64,000 bases of DNA from Streptomyces sp. 2114.4 (GCF_900187385.1 NZ_FYEY01000001.1:4278001-4342000); one strand, 5' to 3'. Counted from the first letter of the stretch, positions 23,599 through 33,845 are shown. The notes: a model not told the origin generated them from the sequence alone. Numbers and translations are program-made.

Positions 23599-24714
23599 GT
23601 GCGACGCATGATCGCTTTGCTTGGCGCTGTGGCCTTCACGGGGGCGTCCGCCGCGTTCGGCCCCACCGATGCCGAGGCCGTCTCCGGCGTCATCACGTAC
23701 CACATCCGGCAGGGCAACCGGATGTACCGGATCGAGGACCCCGGCGACGACCACTGCTACGGAGTGGGCGAAGGCTACGGCGAGGTGGACAACGACACCC
23801 CCACCGACCTGGTCCTCTACAACGGTCGCGACTGCACCGGCTCCGTGGTGACCACGGTGCGCGCCGGATCCTGGCTCAACGCACGGTTCGGGAGCCTGCG
23901 GCTGAGCGCGAACGGCCCGCGGTATCCGGAGGACCGGGATACCACGCGTGCGGATGACCCGGGCGACTCGGACGGCCAGGCGCGTTCGGATGACCCGGGG
24001 CATTCGGATGACCCGGGGCGCGCGGATGAAGTGGGGCGTTCGGATGGCCCGGGCGACTCGGACGGCCCGGCGTCGTCGGGCGGCCCGGAGGATGCGGACG
24101 GTCCTGGAAACTCGGACGGCCCCGGAAACTCGGACGGTCCGGGGAACTCGGATGGCCCAGGGGACTCGGATGGGCCCGGCAACGCCGACGACTCCGGCAC
24201 CTCCGACGGCCCCGGGAACTCCGACAGCGCGGACCAGCCTGCCGACACGGAGCGTCCCGTGGATCCGGTGAATGCCGCGCATCCGATGAGCGCCAAGCAC
24301 CGGGTGAACCCCGGGCACCCGGTGAGCGACAAGCGTCGCATGAACGCGGGGCACCCGGCGAGTGCCAAGCACCGGGTGAACGCCGGGCACTCAGTGAATG
24401 CCGGGCACCGAGTGAGCCCTCCGCACCGGGTGAACCCTGCACACCGGGTGAACACCGAGCACCGGTCGCGCCCGGGGAATCCGGGAAGCTCCGTACGTCC
24501 GGGGAACTCCCTGCGTCAGGGGAGCCCCCTCAACCCGGGGAGCCCCCTCCACCCGGGCAGCACCGTCATTCAAGGGAGCCCCCTCCACCCGGGAAGCCCC
24601 GTGTACCCCGGCTTCGTCCACCCCGGCCGTATCCACCCTGGCCTTATCCACCCCGGACTCGTCCAGTCCGGTCTCGTCCGCCCCGGCCTCGTCTCCCCGG
24701 GGTTCGCCGGCTGA
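23599..24714 (+). CDS. Secreted protein with long three-block repeat tail
   Basis: 371 residues. GTG start with GAGGAG 8 nt before. A signal peptide (MIALLGAVAFTGASAAFGPT) is followed by a small domain of about 90 residues (G-V-I-T-Y, D-D-H-C-Y, G-R-D-C-T-G, F-G-S-L-R-L-S-A-N-G) similar to the small secreted protein at 2.7 kb. The remaining about 260 residues are three repeat blocks: acidic (D-G-P-G-N-S hexamers), basic (A-K-H-R-V-N-A-G-H-P units) and a neutral collagen-like part (H-P-G-S-P-L, H-P-G-L-I). No LPXTG or transmembrane anchor. I know no such protein; a surface-charged, disordered or matrix-binding tail is only inference. The DNA repeats keep several frames open on both strands; this frame alone continues from a real signal peptide. 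Confidence 0.78.
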   Translation: MRRMIALLGAVAFTGASAAFGPTDAEAVSGVITYHIRQGNRMYRIEDPGDDHCYGVGEGYGEVDNDTPTDLVLYNGRDCTGSVVTTVRAGSWLNARFGSLRLSANGPRYPEDRDTTRADDPGDSDGQARSDDPGHSDDPGRADEVGRSDGPGDSDGPASSGGPEDADGPGNSDGPGNSDGPGNSDGPGDSDGPGNADDSGTSDGPGNSDSADQPADTERPVDPVNAAHPMSAKHRVNPGHPVSDKRRMNAGHPASAKHRVNAGHSVNAGHRVSPPHRVNPAHRVNTEHRSRPGNPGSSVRPGNSLRQGSPLNPGSPLHPGSTVIQGSPLHPGSPVYPGFVHPGRIHPGLIHPGLVQSGLVRPGLVSPGFAG

Positions 24715-24725
24715 CGGCACCCCGC

Positions 24726-26456
<1,731 letters not shown>

Positions 26457-26487
26457 GACTGACCTCCGGTCGAGGTGCCCAAATTTA

Positions 26488-26517
26488 GTGAACAGTGTTC
26501 ACGTGAACGATGTTCAC
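26488..26517. promoter_or_regulatory. Twin TetR operator
   Basis: Two abutting perfect palindromes, GTGAAC-AGT-GTTCAC (26488-26502) and GTGAAC-GAT-GTTCAC (26503-26517), fill the short gap between the divergent monooxygenase and TetR genes. The junction is itself a 12-bp palindrome (GTTCACGTGAAC). This fits two TetR dimers bound side by side and controlling both promoters. Confidence 0.75.
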
Positions 26518-26530
26518 TATAGTGAGGCCC

Positions 26531-27256
26531 ATGAGTGCCGCGTCAACCCCCAGCTCGCCCGCCGCCCGTGCCGCTGTCACGCCCCGGGGCCGCCCCCCGA
26601 AACTCGACCAGGCGCGCACCGTCGAAGTCGCCCTGGCACTGCTGGACGAGGTCGGGCTCGACGCACTCACCATGCGGCGGCTGGCCGAGGCCATGGACGT
26701 ACGGGCCGGTGCGCTGTACCGCTACTTCGCGACCAAGCACGAGCTGCTGACCGCCATGGCCGAAGCGCTGCTGGCCGACTGCCTCGAACGGCCGCTCCCG
26801 TCGGCGGACTGGAGCGAGTGCCTGGGCGAACTGGCCCACCGGATGCGCGCGGCGCTCCTCGGCCGCCGGGACGGGGCCCGCGTCTACGCCGGTACGCACT
26901 CCACCGGCAGCCACACCCTCGGCTTCGCCGACACCCTCATCGGTGTGCTGCGGGAAGCGGACTTCGCCCCCGACGACGCCGCCCGCGCCGCCCTCGCGGT
27001 CGTCCACTTCACCCTCGGCCACACCCTGGAGGAGCAGGCCGCCCTCCAGATCGCAGGCGACGGCCCGGCGGACCCCGACCGGCTGCGCGCCGCGGTGACG
27101 TCGGCGCAGTACCCCCATCTCGCCCCCGTGCTCCCGGTGTTCACCAGCCCAGACTTCGCTGCCCACTTCACCTTCGGACTGCGTCTGCTCATCGAGGGGC
27201 TACGGGCCACCGGGCCCGGCCCCATGCCCCCAACCACCGGTAGCCGGGCCGCCTAG
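26531..27256 (+). CDS. TetR-family regulator (TetR_C type ligand domain)
   Basis: 241 residues. The DNA-binding domain (VEVALALLDEVGLDALTMRR, LAEAMDVRAGALYRYFATKH) and C-terminal domain (HRMRAALLGRRDGARVYAGT, F-T-L-G-H-T-L-E-E-Q) resemble classical tetracycline-repressor-like members, which sense flat aromatic drugs. ATG at 26531 has GAGG 4 nt upstream. The divergent FAD monooxygenase and the twin palindromes between them mark it as the local repressor. Confidence 0.92.
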   Translation: MSAASTPSSPAARAAVTPRGRPPKLDQARTVEVALALLDEVGLDALTMRRLAEAMDVRAGALYRYFATKHELLTAMAEALLADCLERPLPSADWSECLGELAHRMRAALLGRRDGARVYAGTHSTGSHTLGFADTLIGVLREADFAPDDAARAALAVVHFTLGHTLEEQAALQIAGDGPADPDRLRAAVTSAQYPHLAPVLPVFTSPDFAAHFTFGLRLLIEGLRATGPGPMPPTTGSRAA

Positions 27257-27515
27257 GCAGGGGAGCCCCCGCGTCCGTGGTGGCACCCCGTTGACCTCGT
27301 GGTGCGGAACGGCCGCCTCACGGCACACACCAGCACCACCAGCAGCATGGCCGGGGACAGGGCTTCGGCGAGCGGCATGCGCTGGCTGATCCCTTCCGCG
27401 CCGCGGAGCGTGACGTGTGGGCGAAGGCCTCACGCGGGGCTCATGGGCCGTGCCCTCGGGTGCGGCACGGCGGGCGCCCCGTGCCTCACCGGAGCCCGGG
27501 CACGACGAAACGGGG

Positions 27516-28088
27516 TCAGTGCCGTGGCATCAGCCCGGAGAGGGTGGCCTCCACGAGGCCGCGCGCATACGCCGCGTCGGTCGGGCCCGGCCGGAAGACC
27601 AGCCGGTACATCATGGGGGCGACGATGTGGTCCATCACGAGTTCGGTGTCCGGGGCCGGCTCGCCGCGCTCGGCGGCGCGGGCGAGGATGACGTCCACCT
27701 GCTCGGCGGCGTAGGCCGAGCACTGGCCCGCATGGCTGCCGTCCGGATCGCCGGCGAGCGCGTCGCGGAGGTAGGCCCGTCCCGGGGGCGAGGCCATCTC
27801 CTCCAGGAATTGTTCGGCCCATGCCTCCAGGTCCGTGCGCAGCGCTCCGTGATCGGCGGGCGGCGCCTCCGGGCGCAGGCGCTCGACGGCCACGTCGGAC
27901 AGCAGCTCCTGGAGGTCTCCCCACCGGCGGTAGATCGTCGACGGCGTGACCCCGGCGCGAGCGGCGACGAGGGGGACCGTCAGCGCCGCACGGCCCTCTT
28001 CGGCTTCGAGGGCGCGCACGGCTGCGTGCACCGATTCCTGGACGCGGGCACTGCGTCCCCCGGGGCGGGTCATCGGCCTGGGGCTCAT
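27516..28088 (-). CDS. TetR-family regulator
   Basis: 190 residues. DNA-binding domain: A-V-R-A-L-E-A-E-E-G-R-A-A-L-T-V-P-L-V-A-A-R-A-G-V-T-P-S-T-I-Y-R-R-W-G. Ligand domain beginning L-R-T-D-L-E-A-W-A-E-Q-F-L-E-E-M resembles the TetR_C_16-like group. ATG at 28088 with GGTGGAG close by; ATG at 28073 is possible. Divergent from a metallo-beta-lactamase-fold hydrolase, with a pair of 13-bp dyads between them, so it likely represses both genes. Confidence 0.9.
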   Translation of the reverse strand: MSPRPMTRPGGRSARVQESVHAAVRALEAEEGRAALTVPLVAARAGVTPSTIYRRWGDLQELLSDVAVERLRPEAPPADHGALRTDLEAWAEQFLEEMASPPGRAYLRDALAGDPDGSHAGQCSAYAAEQVDVILARAAERGEPAPDTELVMDHIVAPMMYRLVFRPGPTDAAYARGLVEATLSGLMPRH

Positions 28089-28131
28089 GGCTCCACCTTA
28101 AGGGCTCGGAGCCGCACGGGTCCACATAAAA

Positions 28132-28191
28132 GCAATCTGTTTGCGTTAGCGCCGCGGCCGCGATAGCGTGGACTTAACGCAAAGGAATTGC
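28132..28191. promoter_or_regulatory. Pair of GCAA-N5-TTGC operators
   Basis: Two matching dyads, GCAA-TCTGT-TTGC (28132-28144) and GCAA-AGGAA-TTGC (28179-28191), are arranged as mirror images around a GC-rich core; the longer flanks (TAACGCAAA and TTTGCGTTA) also match. Position between divergent tetR and hydrolase starts suggests TetR binding at both promoters. Confidence 0.65.
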
Positions 28192-28215
28192 CTTTGGTTC
28201 GGGAGAGGACACCTC

Positions 28216-29118
28216 ATGCCTGCCGTCAGTGACGCGGCCCCCGCCTGGACGGTGGGCGAGATCACCGTCCGCCGCATCGACGAGACCGCGCTCCCCGCAC
28301 CGACCGGTCGGTGGCTGCTGCCCGACGCCACCCCGGACGTAGTGGCTCAAGCGCCGTGGCTGCAGCAGGATTTCACCGACCACGACGGCACCCTCCGCCT
28401 GGCCACGCACAGTTTCGCGATAGAGACGCAGGGGCTGCGCCTGCTCGTCGACACCGGAATCGGCAACGGCAAAGCCCGGACCAACCCCGCCTGGGACCAT
28501 CTGGACAGTGACTACCTCCCGCGTCTGACGGCGGCCGGCTTCGCCCCGGATGCGGTGGACCTGGTCCTCCTCACCCATCTGCACACCGATCACGTCGGCT
28601 GGAACACCCGTGCCGACAGGGGTGATTGGGTCCCCACCTTCCCCCGCGCCCGCTATCTGACGGCACGTACGGAGTGGGACCACTGGTCGGGCCAGGACCT
28701 GGACGACGCGCGCCGCCAGATGTTCCGGGACTCCGTCCACCCGGTCCGCGATGCCGGGCTGCTCGACCTGGTCGAGGTGCCCGGCGAAGGCGCCACGGTC
28801 GCTCCCGGCGTCCGCCTCCTGCCCACCCCCGGACACACGCCCGGCCAGTTCGCCGTGGAGCTGCGCAGCGCCGGGCGGACGGCCCTGATCACCGGCGACT
28901 GCATCCACCACCCGGTCCAGCTGCCGCGCCCGGACATCTGCAGCTGCGCGGACGTCGACCCCGCACAGGCCGCCAGGACCCGCCGCAGCCTCCTCGCCTC
29001 GCTCGCCGGTACCGACACCCTGCTCCTGGGCAGCCACTTCCCGCCGCCCACGGCAGGCCGCGTCATCGCCGAGGGCGACGCCTACCGGCTCTCACCCGTC
29101 GCCCCGGACCGCCTCTGA
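28216..29118 (+). CDS. Metallo-beta-lactamase-fold hydrolase
   Basis: 300 residues. Metal motif H121-L-H-T-D-H-V-G, later G-H-T-P-G-Q (His about 218), G-D-C-I-H-H and a terminal G-S-H-F-P. This layout fits the MBL-fold group that includes quorum-quenching lactonases and small-molecule esterases; penicillin hydrolysis is unlikely. GGGAGAGGA before the ATG at 28216. Under probable control of the divergent TetR regulator. Confidence 0.9.
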   Translation: MPAVSDAAPAWTVGEITVRRIDETALPAPTGRWLLPDATPDVVAQAPWLQQDFTDHDGTLRLATHSFAIETQGLRLLVDTGIGNGKARTNPAWDHLDSDYLPRLTAAGFAPDAVDLVLLTHLHTDHVGWNTRADRGDWVPTFPRARYLTARTEWDHWSGQDLDDARRQMFRDSVHPVRDAGLLDLVEVPGEGATVAPGVRLLPTPGHTPGQFAVELRSAGRTALITGDCIHHPVQLPRPDICSCADVDPAQAARTRRSLLASLAGTDTLLLGSHFPPPTAGRVIAEGDAYRLSPVAPDRL

Positions 29119-29392
29119 TCCCTTCGTCGCCGCTGCCTGTCGCTGCCCCGTCACCGCCCACCGCCGCCCGCCACTACCCCGCCGGTGTCGCCGTCTGCGC
29201 GCCGCTTCCGTCCCGACGCATGGCATCCGGAGAGTGATCCCTCGCCACCCTCAGCCACGTTTAATAAGAAAATCGGCTTATGTCTGAATTTTCACGCATT
29301 TCGCCTTGTTGGAGACAGTTGCGCGTCGTAGCTTGGGAGTTGTCGGAGCCGGTAACGGTCCGACAACGAGAAAACCCAAGGAGGAGGCGAGT

Positions 29393-29527
29393 ATGAGCTT
29401 CCGCAAGGTCTTCCCCAGAAGGCGTCGCGACCATGACGACTGGCACGACCACGACCACGACCGCCGCAGGCGCCGCAGGCGGTTCCGCCGGGGCCGCGGG
29501 CGCGGTTACTTCGGCTACCGCTACTGA
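29393..29527 (+). CDS. 44-residue Arg/Asp/His-rich peptide
   Basis: A stand-alone small gene: AAGGAGGAGG 5 nt before the ATG, an AT-rich upstream region, and a strong terminator 17 bp after the stop. The peptide has a basic start (S-F-R-K-V-F-P-R-R-R-R), a D/H-rich middle (D-H-D-D-W-H-D-H-D-H-D), a run of seven Arg, and an Arg-Gly/aromatic end (G-R-G-R-G-Y-F-G-Y-R-Y). RGG-like tails bind RNA and D/H stretches bind metals, but this is analogy only. No signal peptide. Too short for most gene finders and not recognised. Confidence 0.7.
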   Translation: MSFRKVFPRRRRDHDDWHDHDHDRRRRRRRFRRGRGRGYFGYRY

Positions 29528-29543
29528 CGCACACCTCTGAGTT

Positions 29544-29578
29544 CGAGGCAGGCTCGCGTAAGGCGCGAGTTTGCCTCG
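29544..29578 (+). terminator. Intrinsic terminator of the small peptide gene
   Basis: CGAGGCA-GG-CTCGCG, loop TAAGG, CGCGAG-TT-TGCCTCG forms a 15-bp stem with two G-U pairs, followed by TCATTTTA. A true U-rich tail is rare in this window. Confidence 0.85.
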
Positions 29579-29647
29579 TCATTTTAGGGGGCGGTGCCTC
29601 GTGGTTCCGCTCAACTACCCCACCAGCGACGAGATGACGTAGCGATC

Positions 29648-31699
29648 ATGAACCTGCGTAGCTCACGCCGGCGCGGAGAGCGCCCCGCAGCATCGCCCCG
29701 ACGAGGCGCGGAATCAGGGCCCGTTGAGGAGAATTCGGCACTGCCGCACGATGCCGGCGACCACTCCACCCAATCCACCCCATCCACCTCCTCCACCAAG
29801 ACCAGCGAACCCGTCAGCGGTGCGCGGGCCCGGTCGCACCCGGACCCGGACCCCGCCATGGACCGGGTGTTCCGCGCGCTCGTCGCGGACACCTCCATCC
29901 GCACCAGACGGGTGGGCTTCAAGGAAGCGGTACGGCGCTTCTGGCCGCTGACCCGGGGCGACCGGCGCTGGATCGCCCTGGTCATCCTGAGTGCCATCGT
30001 CGCCGCGCTCGCGGAGACCGTGGCCATCCTGCTCTTCGCCGAACTCACCGACAACGCCCTGCAGAAGGGCTCGGTCAGCGCCTTCTGGCAACCTGCCGGG
30101 CTGTGGCTCGGCGTCGCCGTCGCCGGCGCGATCGTCGGGTACCTCGGCGGCTCACTCGCGGCCTGGACGGCGGAACGCTTCGTGATGCGGCTACGCGCCC
30201 GCATCTTCGCCCATCTCCAGACGCTGCCGCCGCACTTCTTCCAGCGCAACCGCCGCGGCGACCTGGTCGAGCGGCTGACCGGCGATGTCGACGCCATCGA
30301 ACAACTCGTGGTCTCCGGCCTCGTCCAGGTGGCCACCGCCGTGTTCGGCATCATCTTCTACGCCGGAGCCGCGCTCTTGCTGCGCTGGGACCTGGCGCTC
30401 GCCACCTTCGCCCTGGCCCCGCTGTTCTGGCTCGCCACCACCCGCTTCACCGGCCGGGTCAAGGAGGTGTCCCGCCGGGAACGGGCGGCGGACGGCGCCA
30501 TCACCTCGGTGGTCGAGGAAGGGCTGGTCAACGTCGTCCTCACCCAGGCCTACAACCGGCAGCGGGACGAACAGGAACGGCTCCGCCGCGAGGCGCGCAG
30601 CTGGCTGCGGGCCTCGGTGACCAGCGCCCGGCTCAACGCGCTGTACGGGCAGCTGGTCGAGGTCCTGGAAACGCTCTGTGTCCTGGCGATCATCGGCCTG
30701 GGCGCGTGGGAGATATCCGCGGGACGGATGTCGCTGGGGCAGCTCCTGGCGTTCGCCGCATTCGTCGGCTACCTCTACCCGCCGATCCGCGACATCGGCC
30801 AGCTAGGTCTGACGGTCACCGAAGCGACCGCCGGCGCCGAGCGCCTGCTGGAAATCCTCGACGCCCCACCCTCCGTCACCGACCCCGACCCCGCGGTTGT
30901 CGTGCCGGCACCGGCGCGCGCCGTCGGCGCGGTGGAGGTGTGCCGGGTCGGCTTCCGCTACCCCGGCGGCAAGGAGGACGTACTCCGCGACTTCTCCTTC
31001 ACCGCGGTACCCGGGGAACTGGTGGTGATCACGGGCCCCAGCGGCGCGGGCAAGTCGACCCTGGCCGCCCTGCTGCTGAGGTTCTACGACCCGGACACCG
31101 GCAGCGTCCGGCTGGACGGCATCCCCGTGAACCGGCTGCCGCTCGACCGGCTCCGCCGGAACATCACCCTGCTGCCCCAGGACACCCTCGTCCTGCACGA
31201 CACGGTGGAAGAGAACATCGCCTGCGGACGCGACGACGTGACGCACCACGACGTCGTCGACGCCGCCCGGGCCGCCGACGCCGACGGGTTCATCTCCGCC
31301 CTCCCCGACGGCTACGACACCGTCATCGCCCCCGGCACCTCCCGGCTCTCCGGCGGCCAGCTGCAGCGCATCGCGATCGCCCGCGCCATGCTGCGCAACG
31401 CCCCCGTGCTCATCCTCGACGAGCCCACCACCGGCCTGGACGCCCTGGCCACCCAGCGCATCCTCGGCCCGCTGCGGCGCCTCGCCGAAGGCCGCACCAC
31501 CCTCGTGATCACCCACGACCTGGACCTCGCCACGGACGCCGACCGCATCCTGGTCCTGGACGAGGGACGCCTGGTGGAGTCGGGGCAGCACACCCAGCTC
31601 CTCGCCGACCACGGCCTGTACGCCACCCTCTTCCACGCCCACCCACCACCCCGCAACGGCTCCTCACACCCCGTCGCCCGCCCGTCGGGCAGCCACTAG
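29648..31699 (+). CDS. ABC exporter (fused membrane and ATPase domains)
   Basis: 683 residues. A poorly conserved Ser/Thr-rich N-terminus (about 70 residues) precedes six membrane helices (first: WIALVILSAIVAALAETVAI) and a nucleotide-binding domain with Walker A G-P-S-G-A-G-K-S-T (about 462-470), signature L-S-G-G-Q, Walker B V-L-I-L-D-E-P and H-loop I-T-H-D. A half-transporter that should work as a dimer to export lipids, peptides or drugs. The start is uncertain: ATG 29648 lacks a good ribosome site; GTG at 29594 (AGGGGGG close by) and ATG at 29858, which gives a compact N-terminus, are alternatives. Follows the small Arg-rich gene after its terminator, so transcribed separately. Confidence 0.9.
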   Translation: MNLRSSRRRGERPAASPRRGAESGPVEENSALPHDAGDHSTQSTPSTSSTKTSEPVSGARARSHPDPDPAMDRVFRALVADTSIRTRRVGFKEAVRRFWPLTRGDRRWIALVILSAIVAALAETVAILLFAELTDNALQKGSVSAFWQPAGLWLGVAVAGAIVGYLGGSLAAWTAERFVMRLRARIFAHLQTLPPHFFQRNRRGDLVERLTGDVDAIEQLVVSGLVQVATAVFGIIFYAGAALLLRWDLALATFALAPLFWLATTRFTGRVKEVSRRERAADGAITSVVEEGLVNVVLTQAYNRQRDEQERLRREARSWLRASVTSARLNALYGQLVEVLETLCVLAIIGLGAWEISAGRMSLGQLLAFAAFVGYLYPPIRDIGQLGLTVTEATAGAERLLEILDAPPSVTDPDPAVVVPAPARAVGAVEVCRVGFRYPGGKEDVLRDFSFTAVPGELVVITGPSGAGKSTLAALLLRFYDPDTGSVRLDGIPVNRLPLDRLRRNITLLPQDTLVLHDTVEENIACGRDDVTHHDVVDAARAADADGFISALPDGYDTVIAPGTSRLSGGQLQRIAIARAMLRNAPVLILDEPTTGLDALATQRILGPLRRLAEGRTTLVITHDLDLATDADRILVLDEGRLVESGQHTQLLADHGLYATLFHAHPPPRNGSSHPVARPSGSH

Positions 31700-31857
31700 C
31701 CACCGGCCACCGGCGGCAACCGGCGCCTGGGCACCGCCGGAAGCGTCACGGCCGGGGCCACGCCCGTCGACACGGCCACCGCCACCCACGCACCCACCCA
31801 CTCACTCTCGGTGCGAACGCCGACACGCAACGCGTATACCCACCTGGTCCGCCTACC

Positions 31858-31874
31858 GGGACCAAGATGGTCCC
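31858..31874. promoter_or_regulatory. Inverted repeat before the APC permease
   Basis: GGGACCA-AGA-TGGTCCC, perfect 7-bp arms, ends 17 bp before the permease start. An upstream TGGTCC (31845) can pair with its left arm as an alternative. Either a repressor site or an RNA switch between two hairpins. Confidence 0.5.
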
Positions 31875-31891
31875 GTGAACCAGGAGCGCGC

Positions 31892-33547
31892 GTGACCAGG
31901 CCATCCGCAGCGGGGAGTGAGAGCGCCACCGGAACCCATCACCTCCACCGGGCGGTCGGGTTCTGGGGGCTGATGTTCATCTCCCTGGGATCGATCATCG
32001 GCTCCGGCTGGCTGCTCGGCGCCCTGACCACCGCCGTCATCGCCGGACCGGCATCACTGATCTCCTGGGTGCTCGCGTCCACGATGCTCGCCGTGCTCGC
32101 GCTGGCCCACGCGGAACTGGGCGCCACCTACCCGATCGCGGGCGGCACCGCCCGGTTCCCCTTCTTCGCCTTCGGCCCCCTGGTCGGCTTCACCGCGGGC
32201 TGGATGTCCTGGCTGCGCTCGGTTCTGATCTCACCGATCGAGGTCGAGGCCACGCTCTCGTACCTGGACCGCATCGGCTGGGTCCACGACCGGGTCCACG
32301 TCCTGCACCCCAACGGCACCCTCACCGCGGCCGGCGTGCTGATCGCCAGCGTCTTCATGCTGATCTTCACGCTCATCAACGTCCTCGGCGTACGCCTGCT
32401 GTCCGGGATCAACTCAGTCACCGCGGTGGTGAAGACGGCCGTACCGCTGCTGACCGTAGTGGTCTTGATGACCCTGTCCTTCCACGGCTCGAACTTCACC
32501 GCGGGCGGCGGCTTCGCCCCGCACGGCGCGCACGGGGTCTTCGCCGCCCTGCCCGCCGGTGTGGTGTTCGCGCTGCTGGGCTTCGAACAGGCCATCCAGC
32601 TGGCCGGTGAGGCGCGCGACCCGCAGCGCGACGTCTCCCGCGCGGTGATCGTGGCCATGGCGGTCGGTACCGCGCTCTACCTCCTGCTGCAGATCGCCTT
32701 CATCGCCGCCCTGAACCCGGACGCCGTGACCCACGGCTGGGACAACCCCGTGGGCAAGGGCAACTTCGGCCCCTACGCCACGCTCGCCACCGTCGTCGGG
32801 GCCGGCTGGCTGGCGACCATCCTCTACGTCGACGCCGTCATCTCCCCGGCGGGCACCGGCCTGGTCTACATGGCCGGCGCCGCGCGGCTGTCCTACGCCA
32901 TGGGACGCGAGCGGGTCCTGCCCCGGCCCCTCACCCAGGTCGGGCGCAGCCGGGTGCCCGTCGTCTCGATCCTCCTCGCCTTCGTGGTCGGCGAGATCGC
33001 GTTCCTGCCGTTCCCCAGCTGGCAGGCGCTGGTGAGCGTGGTCACTTCGGCGGCGGCGATCATGTATGCCTTCGCCCCGGTGGCCCTGCACGCCCTCCGC
33101 GTACAGGACGGCGGCCGGAACCGCCCCTACCGGCTCCCTGCCGGGCCCGTACTGGCCCCCGCCGGCTTCGTCTTCGCCAACCTGATCTTCTACTGGTCCG
33201 GCTACGAGGCGGACTGGAAGCTCGGTATCGCGGCCCTGCTCGGCTTCATCGTCCTGGCGCTCACCCGCCGCGGCATCCCCGCCGCCGAACGCAGCGGACT
33301 GCGCGCACAATCGGCCGCCTGGGTGTGGCCCTGGCTCGGCGGCATGATCCTCATCGGCCACTACGGCCGCTACGGCGGCACCCGCGCGCTCCCCGACTGG
33401 TGGGACCTGGTCATCGTGATCGTCTTCAGCCTCGCCATCTTCTACACCGCCGTACGCATGGCCATGCCCCCCGAGGCGGTGGACGCCGCCGTCCAGCACG
33501 AGGAAGCGGGCGAATCAGTCCCCCCACCCGCCGCCTCGGCACAGTAA
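31892..33547 (+). CDS. APC-superfamily amino acid/amine permease
   Basis: 551 residues with 12 predicted membrane helices beginning V-G-F-W-G-L-M-F-I-S-L-G-S-I-I-G-S-G-W, where the G-S-I-I-G-S-G motif in helix 1 is the APC substrate-binding signature. Likely a proton-coupled uptake system for an amino acid or polyamine. GTG at 31892 with AGGAG 7 nt upstream. Ends in an acidic Pro-rich tail. Convergent with the small membrane protein of the type VII-like cassette, only 37 bp apart. Confidence 0.92.
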   Translation: MTRPSAAGSESATGTHHLHRAVGFWGLMFISLGSIIGSGWLLGALTTAVIAGPASLISWVLASTMLAVLALAHAELGATYPIAGGTARFPFFAFGPLVGFTAGWMSWLRSVLISPIEVEATLSYLDRIGWVHDRVHVLHPNGTLTAAGVLIASVFMLIFTLINVLGVRLLSGINSVTAVVKTAVPLLTVVVLMTLSFHGSNFTAGGGFAPHGAHGVFAALPAGVVFALLGFEQAIQLAGEARDPQRDVSRAVIVAMAVGTALYLLLQIAFIAALNPDAVTHGWDNPVGKGNFGPYATLATVVGAGWLATILYVDAVISPAGTGLVYMAGAARLSYAMGRERVLPRPLTQVGRSRVPVVSILLAFVVGEIAFLPFPSWQALVSVVTSAAAIMYAFAPVALHALRVQDGGRNRPYRLPAGPVLAPAGFVFANLIFYWSGYEADWKLGIAALLGFIVLALTRRGIPAAERSGLRAQSAAWVWPWLGGMILIGHYGRYGGTRALPDWWDLVIVIVFSLAIFYTAVRMAMPPEAVDAAVQHEEAGESVPPPAASAQ

Positions 33548-33584
33548 TCTTCCCGGCTCCCGGCTCCGGACTTCTCGAAGACGG

Positions 33585-33845
33585 TCAGTACAGCCAGACA
33601 CCGAAGGCGGCGACCGCAAGACCCGCCACCAGACAGCAGCCCCCGCCCAGGAGCACCCCGCGCAGGGAATCGCCACGCGGCCGTCCGGCCTTGCGCCAGG
33701 TGTCGACCGCCGCGAACACACCGATGAGGACCATCGCGCTCCCGGCCACCACGATGAGCGCCCCGAAGAACATGGCCCAGGTAATGGGGTGGTGCGGATC
33801 CGGGTGCCAGACGGCCGCAAGTGTCACGTCGCCGACAGCTCTCAT
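33585..33845 (-). CDS. Small two-helix membrane protein, downstream of WXG protein
   Basis: 86 residues. Two hydrophobic segments (MFFGALIVVAGSAMVLIGVF and VLLGGGCCLVAGLAVAAFGV) joined by a basic loop (D-T-W-R-K-A-G-R-P-R-G-D). Its ATG overlaps the stop of the WXG protein gene (ATGA), so it is made in step with it. Not recognised. By position it could be an immunity or anchoring partner of the WXG protein. Confidence 0.75.
   Translation of the reverse strand: MRAVGDVTLAAVWHPDPHHPITWAMFFGALIVVAGSAMVLIGVFAAVDTWRKAGRPRGDSLRGVLLGGGCCLVAGLAVAAFGVWLY

Noticed and set aside
23817..24455. Minus-strand and +2-frame ORFs over the repeat tail (F-P-G-P-S-E repeats)
   Set aside because: They arise because the repeat period is a multiple of three; none has a ribosome site or signal peptide, unlike the chosen frame.
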